Shown here one piece after another: positions 16,793 through 25,524 of a DNA stretch of 38,218 nt. The DNA is from an uncultured Prochlorococcus sp. (GTDB lineage: Bacteria > Cyanobacteriota > Cyanobacteriia > PCC-6307 > Cyanobiaceae). The notes beneath the pieces are model-generated. The model made no database searches. It had not been told where the DNA came from and saw nothing but the letters and a program-made list of their open reading frames with translations. The stretch lies in assembly GCA_902615165.1 (NCBI GenBank), contig CACMNZ010000009.1, forward strand, positions 1 through 38,218. The letters run 5' to 3'. Numbering within the stretch: position 1 is the first letter of the stretch; each line of letters begins with the position of its first letter. A program made the position numbers and the translations under genes.

Positions 16793-17689
16793 ATGTCAAA
16801 ACGTCATCCAGTAGTTGCTGTAACAGGATCTTCAGGAGCAGGAACAAGTACAGTAAAAAGAGCCTTTGAGCATATTTTTGCCAGAGAAGATATTGTTCCA
16901 GCAGTTGTAGAAGGTGATAGTTACCACAGATTTGAAAGAATGCCTATGAAAAAAGCTATGGCAGACGCTCTTTCAAAAGGTGAAAATTTCTCTCATTTTG
17001 GTCCAGAGGCTAATCTTTTTGACAAGCTAGAAGAACTTTTTAAAATCTATGGTGAAACTGGAGGAGGGAAGAAAAGATACTACCTACATAGTCTTGAAGA
17101 AGCAGAAGAACATAATACAAGACTTGGGACATCCTTAGAACCTGGACAATTTACTCCATGGGAAGATATTCCTGAGGGAACAGACGTACTTTTTTACGAA
17201 GGTTTGCATGGAGGGGTAGAAGGTGATGGATATAATGTGGCATCTTATGCTGATTTACTTGTTGGTGTTGTTCCGATAACAAATTTAGAGTGGATTCAAA
17301 AAATCCATAGAGATAACGCAGAAAGAGGTTATTCAGCGGAAACCATTGTGGATACTATTTTGAGAAGAATGCCTGATTATATAAATCACATTTGCCCACA
17401 ATTCAGCAAAACCGATATTAATTTCCAAAGAATTCCAACAATTGACACTTCTAATCCTTTCATATGCAGGAATATCCCAACTCCTGATGAGAGCTTTGTG
17501 ATCATACATTTCAGAAAAGGGGCTAGAGAGAAATGGGGGATTGATTTTCAATACTTGCTTGGAATGATTAACGATTCATTTATGTCAAGTCCAACAAGTA
17601 TCGTTGTAAATGGAGGGAAAATGGGTTTCGCAATGGAACTAATTCTCACTCCAATAATTCATAAAATGATTGAGGAGAAAAATAAATAA
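16793..17689 (+). CDS. prk: phosphoribulokinase, class I (proteobacterial) type
   Basis: 298 aa. It makes ribulose-1,5-bisphosphate from ribulose-5-phosphate and ATP in the Calvin cycle. The sequence follows the octameric class I enzymes of purple bacteria closely: VTGSSGAGTSTVKRAFE as P-loop, EGDSYHRF, NFSHFGPEANLF, FYEGLHGG, NLEWIQKIHRD and DTSNPFI. It has no cysteine before about residue 195, so the N-terminal redox-active pair near the P-loop of plant and typical cyanobacterial class II PRK is absent. This should free the enzyme from direct thioredoxin switching; class I enzymes are often controlled by NADH instead. Its own 89-base leader suggests a separate promoter. Confidence 0.95.
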   Translation: MSKRHPVVAVTGSSGAGTSTVKRAFEHIFAREDIVPAVVEGDSYHRFERMPMKKAMADALSKGENFSHFGPEANLFDKLEELFKIYGETGGGKKRYYLHSLEEAEEHNTRLGTSLEPGQFTPWEDIPEGTDVLFYEGLHGGVEGDGYNVASYADLLVGVVPITNLEWIQKIHRDNAERGYSAETIVDTILRRMPDYINHICPQFSKTDINFQRIPTIDTSNPFICRNIPTPDESFVIIHFRKGAREKWGIDFQYLLGMINDSFMSSPTSIVVNGGKMGFAMELILTPIIHKMIEEKNK

Positions 17690-17826
17690 TTAATTTTAGA
17701 TTTTCAACTCAAAACTTTGTATTTTTTACCTTAAGAAGTTTTTAATCTAGAGAATCTCAAATTTTTATATATCTTTCTTGATAAAAGTACCTTATTTAGA
17801 TTTAAATAAAAAAAACAGGAAACATT

Positions 17827-18708
17827 GTGTCATTAATCGACTGGTTTGCCGCAAGGCGTAAAGATCAATTTGTTGGGAAGGTTTCGCAAGATACTGATGA
17901 GGGAGATGGTTTGTGGGTTAAATGTGCAGAATGTTCGCAAGTAGCCTATAGAAAAGACCTAATTTCAAATTTCAATGTTTGTAGTAATTGTGGACACCAC
18001 AATAGGATTAATAGTGATGAAAGGATAAATATAATTGCCGACAAAAATTCATTCGAAGAGTTTGATAGTTCACTAAGTCCTACAGATCCTTTAGGTTTTA
18101 AAGATAGAAGATCTTATGCTGATCGAATTAAAGAAAGTCAAGCTGGCACAGGTTTAAGAGATGGAGTCTTAACAGGTATCTGTTCTGTAAATGCAATGCC
18201 TTTAGCATTAGCTGTTATGGACTTTAGATTTATGGGAGGATCCATGGGTTCAGTAGTTGGTGAAAAAATTACAAGGATAATTGAGAGAGCAACTTTAGAA
18301 AATTTTCCAATTCTTATTGTTTGTGCATCAGGGGGAGCAAGGATGCAAGAAGGTATGTTAAGTCTCATGCAAATGGCAAAAATATCTGGAGCACTAAAAA
18401 AACATAAAGAAAAAAATCTTCTTTATATGCCCTTATTAACTCATCCAACCACTGGAGGTGTAACAGCAAGCTTCGCAATGTTAGGTGATTTAATTTTGGC
18501 GGAACCTAAAGCTCTTATTGGATTTGCCGGAAGAAGGGTTATAGAACAAACCTTAAGAGAAAAATTACCTGATAATTTTCAAACAGCCGAATATCTCCTT
18601 GATCATGGATTTGTCGATGTAATAGTTAAAAGGAAAGATCTCAAGGATACTCTGACTAAAATTTTAAAAATTCATGGTGTAAAAGAACTTGTAAAAGCAA
18701 ATATGTAA
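17827..18708 (+). CDS. accD: acetyl-CoA carboxylase carboxyltransferase subunit beta
   Basis: 293 aa with a GTG start preceded by a good ribosome-binding site (caggaaac). The N-terminal four-cysteine zinc finger is CAECSQ...CSNCG (about residues 36-58), followed by the carboxyltransferase core with SGGARMQEG (oxyanion region), [13 protein letters not shown] and [12 protein letters not shown]. With AccA it transfers CO2 from biotin to acetyl-CoA to start fatty acid synthesis. AccA is not in this window. It is followed after one base by the small exported protein gene. Confidence 0.96.
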   Translation: MSLIDWFAARRKDQFVGKVSQDTDEGDGLWVKCAECSQVAYRKDLISNFNVCSNCGHHNRINSDERINIIADKNSFEEFDSSLSPTDPLGFKDRRSYADRIKESQAGTGLRDGVLTGICSVNAMPLALAVMDFRFMGGSMGSVVGEKITRIIERATLENFPILIVCASGGARMQEGMLSLMQMAKISGALKKHKEKNLLYMPLLTHPTTGGVTASFAMLGDLILAEPKALIGFAGRRVIEQTLREKLPDNFQTAEYLLDHGFVDVIVKRKDLKDTLTKILKIHGVKELVKANM

Positions 18709-18709
18709 A

Positions 18710-19102
18710 ATGAGAATTATTTCAAATTTCTTTTATTTTTCTTTAAGCCTTTTATTTTTTATTTTAAATTTTGCTCCATATTCTTATGGAATAGGAAATG
18801 TTGACTGGGTCCTACTAAAAGAGAATAGTAAAGGTAAAGAATGGCTTGATAAAGGCAGTATTAAGAAACTTCCAAATGGTGAAATAAGTGTCTTAACGAA
18901 GTTCTTTAAAAATCCAACTAATTCTGATGATGATGGAGAGTTATCACTTTATGTGATGAGAATTAATTGCGATGATAAAAAGTTCAAAGATACTTCCATA
19001 AATGGAATACCTCAATTTAATTCAAAATGGCAAACTTCTAATAATGATGAACTAATAGATGTTGTTATTGAAAATAGTTGTTCAGAGTTTATTAATAGAT
19101 AA
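18710..19102 (+). CDS. small exported protein, surface-adhesin-E-like
   Basis: 130 aa with a hydrophobic signal peptide (residues 5-28, cleavage near PYSYG). The mature part begins VDWVLLKENSKGKEWLDKGSI, a pattern typical of small periplasmic proteins related to the Adhesin_E family, and contains two Cys residues (RINCDDKK and ENSCSEF) that may form a disulfide. Function is unknown. Only one base separates it from accD, so translation is coupled or nearly so, and the oxidoreductase gene follows after 2 bases. Confidence 0.7.
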   Translation: MRIISNFFYFSLSLLFFILNFAPYSYGIGNVDWVLLKENSKGKEWLDKGSIKKLPNGEISVLTKFFKNPTNSDDDGELSLYVMRINCDDKKFKDTSINGIPQFNSKWQTSNNDELIDVVIENSCSEFINR

Positions 19103-19104
19103 CA

Positions 19105-20202
19105 ATGAATACAAAAAATAAAAAATTAAAAATAGCAATAGCTGGATTAGGGTTTGGTAAAAAAGTTCATTTAGAGGCATTAAAGGAGTCTGATTATTTA
19201 ACTCCTGCTGCTATTTATCATTATGAGACAAAGCAAAAATCGATTCTAGAAAAAGAAACTGGATTAGAGTTCTTTCATAGTTGGGAAGAATTAGTTAAAT
19301 CTCCAAAAATTGATGGAATCATAATTGCTACCCCTCCTGAATCGAGATTTAAATTAGCAAAACAAGCTCTTGAGAATAATAAAAATTTACTTCTAGAAAA
19401 ACCCGTTTCAATATCCTCCTCAGAAATTGAAGAGCTTCAGAGAATATCTTTGATTAATAATTTAAGCGTATGTGTTGATTTTGAATATAGAGCAGTACCT
19501 CTTTTCCTTCAGACAAAAAAACTTATTGATGAAAATATCTTAGGCGATATATATCTAGTCAAATTAGATTGGTTAATGGGTAGCAGATCCGACCCCAAAA
19601 GATCTTGGAATTGGTATTCATTGGAAGAAAAAGGTGGAGGAGTTATTGGCGCCTTGGGTACTCATGCATTCGATATGTTGAATTGGTTTTTTGGAGAAGC
19701 AATTAACGTGTCTGGTAAGTTAGCAACATCAATAAAAAAAAGACCCTTACCTGATTCATCTGAGTTAAATTATGTTACGAGTGAAGATGTATGTTTAGCC
19801 AACATCGAAATATTAAACTATGGCTCGAATCTTATTCCATGTCAGGTATCTTTATCATCGATTTCTAAAAATGGTAGAGGATTTAGTTTAGAAATATATG
19901 GAAGCGAAGGTTCACTAATTCTTAAAAGCGAAAACCAAAAAGATTATGTACATGGTTTTAATTTAAAATATTCAAACAACGAAAATAAAATACAAAATCT
20001 AACTGCAGATTCAAGTTTTAATTTTGAAAAAACATGGACTGATGGGAGAATAGCTCCAGTTTTGAGAATTCAAAATTTATGGGCCCAGAGTATAATGAAT
20101 GGAACACCTGTAATCCCAGGCTTATGTGAGGGACTTGCTAGTCATAAAGTTTGCGAAGCCATAAGAGAATCTTCCAAAAGTGGATTAAGTATCAAAATTT
20201 AA
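19105..20202 (+). CDS. Gfo/Idh/MocA-family oxidoreductase
   Basis: 365 aa. The N-terminal Rossmann domain (1-125) has AIAGLGFGKKVHLEAL and the family signature EKPVS at about residue 95, which contains the catalytic Lys. IATPPESRFKLAKQAL is also typical. The C-terminal alpha/beta domain carries GGGVIGALGTHAFDMLNWFFG with the conserved GxxxDxxxH-like element. Such enzymes oxidise or reduce sugars or sugar acids with NAD(P). The substrate cannot be told; a sugar or compatible-solute route is possible. It follows accD and the small exported gene almost without gaps. Confidence 0.88.
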   Translation: MNTKNKKLKIAIAGLGFGKKVHLEALKESDYLTPAAIYHYETKQKSILEKETGLEFFHSWEELVKSPKIDGIIIATPPESRFKLAKQALENNKNLLLEKPVSISSSEIEELQRISLINNLSVCVDFEYRAVPLFLQTKKLIDENILGDIYLVKLDWLMGSRSDPKRSWNWYSLEEKGGGVIGALGTHAFDMLNWFFGEAINVSGKLATSIKKRPLPDSSELNYVTSEDVCLANIEILNYGSNLIPCQVSLSSISKNGRGFSLEIYGSEGSLILKSENQKDYVHGFNLKYSNNENKIQNLTADSSFNFEKTWTDGRIAPVLRIQNLWAQSIMNGTPVIPGLCEGLASHKVCEAIRESSKSGLSIKI

Positions 20203-20305
20203 GGTTATACATTTATAAGTAGCAATTATCACCCGATAAAGTATTGGATTGATTTTATTTTTTTTTCATATTCTGGAAAAATCAATTGAACTGAATTATT
20301 AAAGA

Positions 20306-21373
20306 ATGGCTTTAAATTATTACAAAAATGAGCTTAAAGAAAATGCTCAATTACTAGCTTCTAAAGGAAAAGGAATATTAGCTGTAGATGAATCCACTAA
20401 AACAGTAGGAAAAAGACTCGCTGGAATTGGCGTTGAGAATACTGAAGACAATAGGAAGGCATATAGAGGAATGCTTTTTACTACAGAAGGTCTTGGCAAA
20501 TATATAAGTGGAGCAATATTCTTCGAAGAAATTCTTTATCAGAATCACCAAGATGGCGAGTCAATGGTTAAGAAACTAAATGATTTAGGTATTATTCCAG
20601 GTATAAAGGTCGATAAGGGCCTAAATCCACTTCCAGGAGGAGGAGATGTAGAAACTTTTTGCTCTAGCCTAGATGGGTTAGTTGAAAGAGCCGCAAAATA
20701 TTATGAACAAGGTGCCAGATTTGCAAAGTGGAGAGCAGTTCTCCAAATTACAAATGATGGTTGTCCTTCAAAACTATCAATTCAAGAGAATGCTTGGGGA
20801 TTAGCAAGGTATGCAAGATCAGTTCAAGAATCTGGGTTAGTACCAATTATTGAACCTGAAATCTTAATGGACGGCGACCATACTATTGAAAAAACTGCTG
20901 AAGTTCAAGAAGAGGTAATAAAGCAGGTTTATAGTACCTGCCAAGCAAATGGAGTTTTTCTAGAAGGCACTCTATTAAAACCTTCTATGACTGTTAATGG
21001 AGCAGATTGTCCAACAAAGGCTGATCCTATGAAGGTTGCTGAAATGACAATTAGAACTATGGAAAGATGCGTTCCTGCATCTGTTCCTGGAATAGTTTTC
21101 TTATCAGGAGGGTTAAGCGAAGAAGCTGCTTCTGTTTATCTAAATAATATGAATACTCTTTACAGGAAAGCTTTATGGAATGTTTCATTCTCCTATGGAA
21201 GAGCATTACAGCACTCATGCTTAAAGGCCTGGAAAGGAAGCGACGTTGAAGGAGGTCAAAAAGCATTAATAGCAAGAGCTCAAGCAAACTCTGAAGCTTC
21301 AAAAGGTGCCTATGTAGCAGGATCTCAACCTTCATCTTATGAACAATTGTTTGTGGCAGGCTACACTTATTAA
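20306..21373 (+). CDS. fda: fructose-bisphosphate aldolase, class I
   Basis: 355 aa Schiff-base aldolase, like the plant and animal type. ILAVDESTKTVGKRLAGIG at the N-terminus, GVKVDKG-type loop (GIKVDKG), KWRAVLQI, IIEPEILMDGDH and GTLLKPSM with the Schiff-base Lys are all present, as is a C-terminal Tyr (GYTY). It interconverts fructose-1,6-bisphosphate with the two triose phosphates and may act on sedoheptulose-1,7-bisphosphate. It needs no metal. A class II aldolase follows directly after 148 bases, an unusual pairing of two unrelated enzymes for the same step. In iron- and zinc-poor surface water the metal-free version may serve as a spare. Confidence 0.95.
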   Translation: MALNYYKNELKENAQLLASKGKGILAVDESTKTVGKRLAGIGVENTEDNRKAYRGMLFTTEGLGKYISGAIFFEEILYQNHQDGESMVKKLNDLGIIPGIKVDKGLNPLPGGGDVETFCSSLDGLVERAAKYYEQGARFAKWRAVLQITNDGCPSKLSIQENAWGLARYARSVQESGLVPIIEPEILMDGDHTIEKTAEVQEEVIKQVYSTCQANGVFLEGTLLKPSMTVNGADCPTKADPMKVAEMTIRTMERCVPASVPGIVFLSGGLSEEAASVYLNNMNTLYRKALWNVSFSYGRALQHSCLKAWKGSDVEGGQKALIARAQANSEASKGAYVAGSQPSSYEQLFVAGYTY

Positions 21374-21467
21374 CTAAAAAAATCCTAAAAATGTACTCTG
21401 GGTCATAAAATAATTTTCTTTAATTTAGTATTTTGTATATCTAATGACGTGACATTTGATACCTCTT

Positions 21468-21473
21468 TATACT
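21468..21473 (+). promoter_or_regulatory. candidate -10 element for the class II aldolase gene
   Basis: tatact lies 48 bases upstream of the ATG in the 148-base gap between the aldolases. It is a near-perfect -10 box. No clear -35 box stands at the right distance, as is common in this lineage. The long spacer fits an independent promoter for the second aldolase. Confidence 0.35.
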
Positions 21474-21521
21474 AAACTCTCGGAAACATATGCTTTATAT
21501 AGCATTTAACTTATTTTAATT

Positions 21522-22595
21522 ATGGCCCTCGTTCCACTAAGACTACTTTTAGATCACGCTGCTGAGAATGGTTACGGTATTCCAGCTTTCAATGTTAATA
21601 ACCTTGAACAAGTTCAAGCAATCATGGAAGCAGCATATGAAACTGATAGTCCTGTCATCCTCCAAGCTTCAAGAGGGGCAAGAAATTATGCAGGAGAAAT
21701 TTTCCTACGTCATCTAATCCTTGCTGCTACAGAAACATATCCTAATATTCCAGTGGTAATGCACCAAGACCACGGTAATGAGCCATCAACATGTTACTCA
21801 GCAGCAATAAATGGTTTCACATCAGTAATGATGGACGGTTCTCTAGAGGCAGATGCAAAAACACCCGCTAGTTACGAATATAATGTTGCAGTTACTAAAA
21901 AAGTAGTAGATTTTGCTCATTCAGTTGGAGTTAGTGTTGAAGGAGAGTTGGGTTGCTTAGGTTCATTAGAGACAGGAAAAGGTGAAGCGGAAGATGGTCA
22001 TGGATTTGAAGGTGAACTTTCTACTGATATGCTTCTGACTGATCCTGAAGAAGCTGCAGATTTTGTAGCTAAAACAAAAGTCGATGCTTTAGCTATTGCC
22101 ATAGGAACAAGTCATGGTGCTTATAAATTTACAAGAAAACCTACAGGAGAAGTTCTTGCAATAAGCAGAATTGCTGAAATTCATAAAGCACTTCCAAATA
22201 CCCATCTTGTAATGCATGGATCTAGTTCAGTTCCCCAAGAATGGTTGGATATCATTAACAAATATGGTGGTGAAATTCCTCAAACTTATGGTGTTCCTGT
22301 TGAAGAAATTCAAGAGGGAATAAGAAATGGAGTTAGGAAAGTCAACATTGATACTGATAATAGACTTGCTTTCACTGCCGCGGTTAGAGAGGCAGCATTT
22401 GCTGATAAGGCAAACTTCGACCCAAGACATTTCAACAAGCCTGCTAGAAAATACATGAAGCAAGTTTGTCTTGATAGATACAAGCAGTTCTGGTGCGAAG
22501 GTCAAGCAAGTAAGATCAAACAAAACAGCACTAATTATTTTGCTGATCTTTACGCAAAAGGTGATTTGGATCCAAAAGTAAAAGCTACTGTTTAA
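21522..22595 (+). CDS. cbbA: fructose-bisphosphate aldolase, class II (Calvin-cycle type)
   Basis: 357 aa zinc-dependent aldolase. It has no resemblance to the class I enzyme just upstream. Motifs: VMHQDHGN with the zinc-binding His and the catalytic Asp nearby, [25 protein letters not shown] and [10 protein letters not shown], and [11 protein letters not shown] for phosphate binding. The length and the sequence correspond to the CbbA/Fda class IIB group of cyanobacteria and purple bacteria. It works in the Calvin cycle with prk (16793) and glpX (34132). The strong terminator hairpin at 22614 lies directly downstream. Confidence 0.96.
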   Translation: MALVPLRLLLDHAAENGYGIPAFNVNNLEQVQAIMEAAYETDSPVILQASRGARNYAGEIFLRHLILAATETYPNIPVVMHQDHGNEPSTCYSAAINGFTSVMMDGSLEADAKTPASYEYNVAVTKKVVDFAHSVGVSVEGELGCLGSLETGKGEAEDGHGFEGELSTDMLLTDPEEAADFVAKTKVDALAIAIGTSHGAYKFTRKPTGEVLAISRIAEIHKALPNTHLVMHGSSSVPQEWLDIINKYGGEIPQTYGVPVEEIQEGIRNGVRKVNIDTDNRLAFTAAVREAAFADKANFDPRHFNKPARKYMKQVCLDRYKQFWCEGQASKIKQNSTNYFADLYAKGDLDPKVKATV

Positions 22596-22613
22596 TTTCT
22601 TCCCAAATTAAAT

Positions 22614-22648
22614 AAAAAAAGGCCTCCAAAATTGGGGGTCTTTTTTTT
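22614..22648. terminator. bidirectional rho-independent terminator
   Basis: ggcctcc and gggggtc (22621-22627 and 22634-22640) form a 7-bp stem with two G-T pairs around the loop aaaatt. A run of 7 A precedes it and 8 T follow it, so it can work for the class II aldolase on the plus strand and for purQ on the minus strand. It is the clearest terminator in the window. Confidence 0.85.
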
Positions 22649-23312
22649 ATTTCAATATTAATGATTTTAATGTAAAGAGACCATCAGTCCCACCAATTGT
22701 CTCGTCGCATGCTCGCTCTGGATGAGGCATTAAACCTAGAACATTTCCCTTCTCATTAGTTATGCCTGCGATATCGAATGAAGATCCATTGGGATTATTT
22801 TTATATCTCAAAGCGATCAATTCATTATCTACAAGTTTCTTTAAAGTATCAGAATCACAATGATATCTTCCTTCCCCATGCGCTATTGGCAATTTAATTA
22901 TTTGTTTTTCATCTACATTATTAAACCAACCTCCTTTTGAAGAAACGATGTCCAGTTCAACGTCATCACAGATAAAATTAAGATTTTTATTTGCAACAAG
23001 AGCACCAGGCAAAAAGCCTGATTCTGTCAAAATTTGAAACCCATTACAAATTCCTAAAACTCTTTTCCCGCTTTTAACAAACTCATCCAAGGCATTTATT
23101 AATGGAGAGAATCTCGCAATTGCTCCGCATCTTAAATAATCACCATAGCTAAATCCTCCGGGTAAAACTATTGCATCTACATCACTTAAATCTGAAGACT
23201 CATGCCATAAGTATTTTGTTCTTATGTCTAAACAACCTTCCAATGCCCATGAAACATCACGATCACAATTAGAACCAGGGAAGACAACAACTCCTACAGT
23301 AAAATTATCCAT
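22647..23312 (-). CDS. purQ: phosphoribosylformylglycinamidine synthase I (glutaminase subunit)
   Basis: 221 aa class I amidotransferase of normal length. The catalytic triad is C89 (GICNGFQ), H197 and E199 (MPHPERA). [12 protein letters not shown] at the N-terminus is the PurQ signature. It supplies ammonia to the PurL/PurS complex that makes FGAM in purine synthesis. It starts one base after the purS stop, so the two are translated together. PurL is not in this window. Confidence 0.97.
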   Translation of the reverse strand: MDNFTVGVVVFPGSNCDRDVSWALEGCLDIRTKYLWHESSDLSDVDAIVLPGGFSYGDYLRCGAIARFSPLINALDEFVKSGKRVLGICNGFQILTESGFLPGALVANKNLNFICDDVELDIVSSKGGWFNNVDEKQIIKLPIAHGEGRYHCDSDTLKKLVDNELIALRYKNNPNGSSFDIAGITNEKGNVLGLMPHPERACDETIGGTDGLFTLKSLILK

Positions 23313-23313
23313 C

Positions 23314-23568
23314 TTATAATTTTTCTAGTGAATACTCATAATCTTCAATAACAGTATTTGCGAATAACCTATCACACAATAAATCAATTTTTTCTCTTAC
23401 TTCGTTTTCACCATTACCTTCTATTTTTACCTCAATCATTTTTCCTATACGTAATGATTTTATTCCCTCGGCTCCAAGTTTTATAGAGGCAGATTTGGTA
23501 GCTTCCCCTGCTGGATCTAAAACTGAGGGTCTCAGTCTTACAAAAACTTTTACAGCAAATTGGTCCAA
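23314..23568 (-). CDS. purS: phosphoribosylformylglycinamidine synthase subunit PurS
   Basis: 84 aa, the usual PurS size. [17 protein letters not shown] is the family start and [14 protein letters not shown] the conserved second strand. It holds PurL and PurQ together in the FGAM synthase complex. Directly upstream of purQ with a one-base gap. Confidence 0.96.
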   Translation of the reverse strand: MDQFAVKVFVRLRPSVLDPAGEATKSASIKLGAEGIKSLRIGKMIEVKIEGNGENEVREKIDLLCDRLFANTVIEDYEYSLEKL

Positions 23569-23664
23569 TTAAAAATTAATTTCTACTAAAAGATTAGTTT
23601 AAATTTTTATAAAAAGTACTATTGATTAATAAACAAATATTTTTACCTTAAGGTTTCTGAGTTA

Positions 23665-23829
23665 TTAGATGTTTATGTAGCCTCTACCAAAACATACTAA
23701 GCAAGTTCTTCTTGAATTTTCATGTGTTTTAAAATTTCCTGACCCTCCACATTTTGAACATTTTATTTTATCAATTGATGTAACTTCGTCAGAGATTATT
23801 TGTTTTAAAGCAATTTTTGGATTTTCCAT
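23665..23829 (-). CDS. 54-aa DnaJ-type zinc-ribbon protein
   Basis: A small gene found by reading the 306-base gap between cobW-like and purS. ATG at 23829, stop TAA at 23667-23665. The product begins MENPKIALKQIISDE and carries two CxxC-Gly motifs, C24-x2-C27-GGSG and C43-x2-C46-FGRG, spaced 15 residues apart. These are of the DnaJ/BSD2 zinc-finger kind (CxxCxGxG), which binds zinc and helps protein folding. No other domain is present. It is 45 bases downstream of the COG0523 GTPase gene and on the same strand, so it may be co-transcribed with it and depend on its metal delivery (inference). Confidence 0.85.
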   Translation of the reverse strand: MENPKIALKQIISDEVTSIDKIKCSKCGGSGNFKTHENSRRTCLVCFGRGYINI

Positions 23830-23874
23830 CTTGGGCTATCTACTGTTTAAGTATCCCGGCAGCTAACTATAATG

Positions 23875-24939
23875 TCAAATTGCTATTTTTGGTTCACTTA
23901 AAATCTTAAATTTCTCTTTAATTTTTTTATTTAAAGTTTTTATAGATTTTTCATCAAAGGAAATTATAACTAATTCAAGCCCAGCATTATCATTTGGTCT
24001 CCAACAATTGTCTGGAGCTTCTTCAAACCAAGTATTAATTTTCTTTCCAACAATTTGTATTTGTAAAGGTAATGATTTGTTTGGTATCCAAATACGTCCT
24101 TTTATTCGAAGAATGTTTAATTCATCCAAGATTTTTGACATCTCCTTTTCAAAGTCATTTTTTTCAAGGAAATAATTTAATTTAATTGAATCTGATACAA
24201 GTTCAACATGATTATGGTCATGTTCTTCAGTTAAAAACTCTTTATAAGTCTCTTTTTTAAAATTAAAATCAAATAGATAGTTCAAATCAATTTTGCCATT
24301 ATTGGATTTAAGGACTGGTATAGATGAGTTTAGACTTCCTTGAATTTTATGTTTTACAACGTCAAACTGATCATCATTTAAGATATCTGATCTAGAGACT
24401 AAAACGATATCAGAAACTTCTAGTTGCTCCTCAAAAAGTTCATCTATAGTGGCGTTGTGATCAATTTTATCTGTTTCATTATATTGTTTTGTTATTTTAT
24501 TTAAATCATTAATTGGTGAACCATTAAGCATTGATTCTCCATTAACGATACCAACAACAACATCAAGGTAAATGGAAGACCTGATTTCAGGCCAGTTAAG
24601 TACTTGAATTAAGGGAATTGGCAGTGCCAAGCCACTTGTTTCGATAATTATTGATTCGATAGGAGGATTAAATTCTAGGAGAGCTTTTATTGATGGAACA
24701 AAATCATCTTGAACAGTACAACATAAACATCCATTGTTTAATTCGATTACGCAGTCGTCTTCAGATTCATCACATTTATCACAACTTTTAATCAAATCAC
24801 CGTCAATTCCAACATCACCAAATTCATTAATTATTAAACCAAATTTTTTATTACTCTCTTTTAATAAATATCTTAGAAAAGTTGTTTTACCTGAACCAAG
24901 AAATCCTGAAACAACTATAACTGGTATTTTTTTTTTCAT
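23875..24939 (-). CDS. COG0523 GTPase, CobW-like metallochaperone
   Basis: 354 aa. Walker A GFLGSGKTT (residues 12-20), the NEFGDVGID switch, and the CxCC metal motif C71-L-C73-C74 are intact. ETSGLALP is a further family motif. There is an extra cysteine cluster (C53, C56, C63) and a histidine-bearing linker (EEHDHNHVE) that probably bind metal, with a CobW C-terminal domain after about residue 255. COG0523 proteins move zinc, cobalt or nickel to target enzymes using GTP. CobW proper works in B12 synthesis, while the zinc group is called ZNG1 or YciC; which this is cannot be read from the sequence. The start lies 9 bases after the pentapeptide-repeat gene, so the two form an operon. Confidence 0.87.
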   Translation of the reverse strand: MKKKIPVIVVSGFLGSGKTTFLRYLLKESNKKFGLIINEFGDVGIDGDLIKSCDKCDESEDDCVIELNNGCLCCTVQDDFVPSIKALLEFNPPIESIIIETSGLALPIPLIQVLNWPEIRSSIYLDVVVGIVNGESMLNGSPINDLNKITKQYNETDKIDHNATIDELFEEQLEVSDIVLVSRSDILNDDQFDVVKHKIQGSLNSSIPVLKSNNGKIDLNYLFDFNFKKETYKEFLTEEHDHNHVELVSDSIKLNYFLEKNDFEKEMSKILDELNILRIKGRIWIPNKSLPLQIQIVGKKINTWFEEAPDNCWRPNDNAGLELVIISFDEKSIKTLNKKIKEKFKILSEPKIAI

Positions 24940-24948
24940 TTTTTATGA

Positions 24949-25461
24949 TTAACAACCTAAGCTATATTCTGTACTCTCTCCTGTAGAACTATTTGTGCCA
25001 TTAGCAATCGCACATAATTGTTTTTGTTGTGCACGACTAAGAACTGCATCAGTAAAATCTGCACCATCTATTTTTGCTCCTTCAAAATTACTCTCCATTA
25101 ATAAAGCATTTGTAAAATTAACATCCGAAAGATCTGCATCTGTAAAATCTGTTGCATAAGCTAGTGCATCTCTTAAATTGGCTCCATTAAACTTTGAATT
25201 TTGTAATTTACTATTATTGAAAACGGCGCCTTCTAAATTACTTTCACTGAAATTAAACCCATTCAAATCAAACTTAACGTATTCGTTACCGCTTAAATCT
25301 TGACCATGCATATCTGGCTCTAAATTAAGGTCTTGCTGGTTTCTAATCTCAGGAGGTCTTTTAGCCCATGCAGAATTTACAGAATTAAAAAATAAAATCC
25401 AAATGAACAACAAAGTAATTAATGCATTCTTTAGTGAGGGAAAAACAATTGATTTAATCAT
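24949..25461 (-). CDS. exported pentapeptide-repeat protein
   Basis: 170 aa. Signal peptide at residues 1-33 (hydrophobic core LITLLFIWILFFNSV, cleavage near AWA). The mature protein holds about 15 A(D/N)LxX pentapeptide repeats (for example SNLEGAVFNNSKLQNSKFNGANL), which fold as a right-handed quadrilateral beta helix, and two Cys near the end (LCAIANG, LGC). Cyanobacterial proteins of this kind are found in the thylakoid lumen, with unknown purpose. It is transcribed together with the COG0523 gene. Confidence 0.88.
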   Translation of the reverse strand: MIKSIVFPSLKNALITLLFIWILFFNSVNSAWAKRPPEIRNQQDLNLEPDMHGQDLSGNEYVKFDLNGFNFSESNLEGAVFNNSKLQNSKFNGANLRDALAYATDFTDADLSDVNFTNALLMESNFEGAKIDGADFTDAVLSRAQQKQLCAIANGTNSSTGESTEYSLGC

Positions 25462-25524
25462 AATAAAACTGTATTTTAGAACTTAAGTATTTAAAGTTTG
25501 TAAGAGTATCTTAAAGGAAAATAT

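Noticed and set aside
17690..17826. aaaactt / aagtttt stem after prk as a terminator
   Set aside because: A/T-only stem with a loop of about 18 bases; too weak to call.
21057..21335. Leu-rich minus-strand open frame inside the class I aldolase gene
   Set aside because: It is antisense to a well-conserved gene, has low-complexity Leu/Arg composition, no ribosome-binding site and no known motif. It is a shadow frame, as are the other minus-strand frames inside hisA, ilvD and cbbA.
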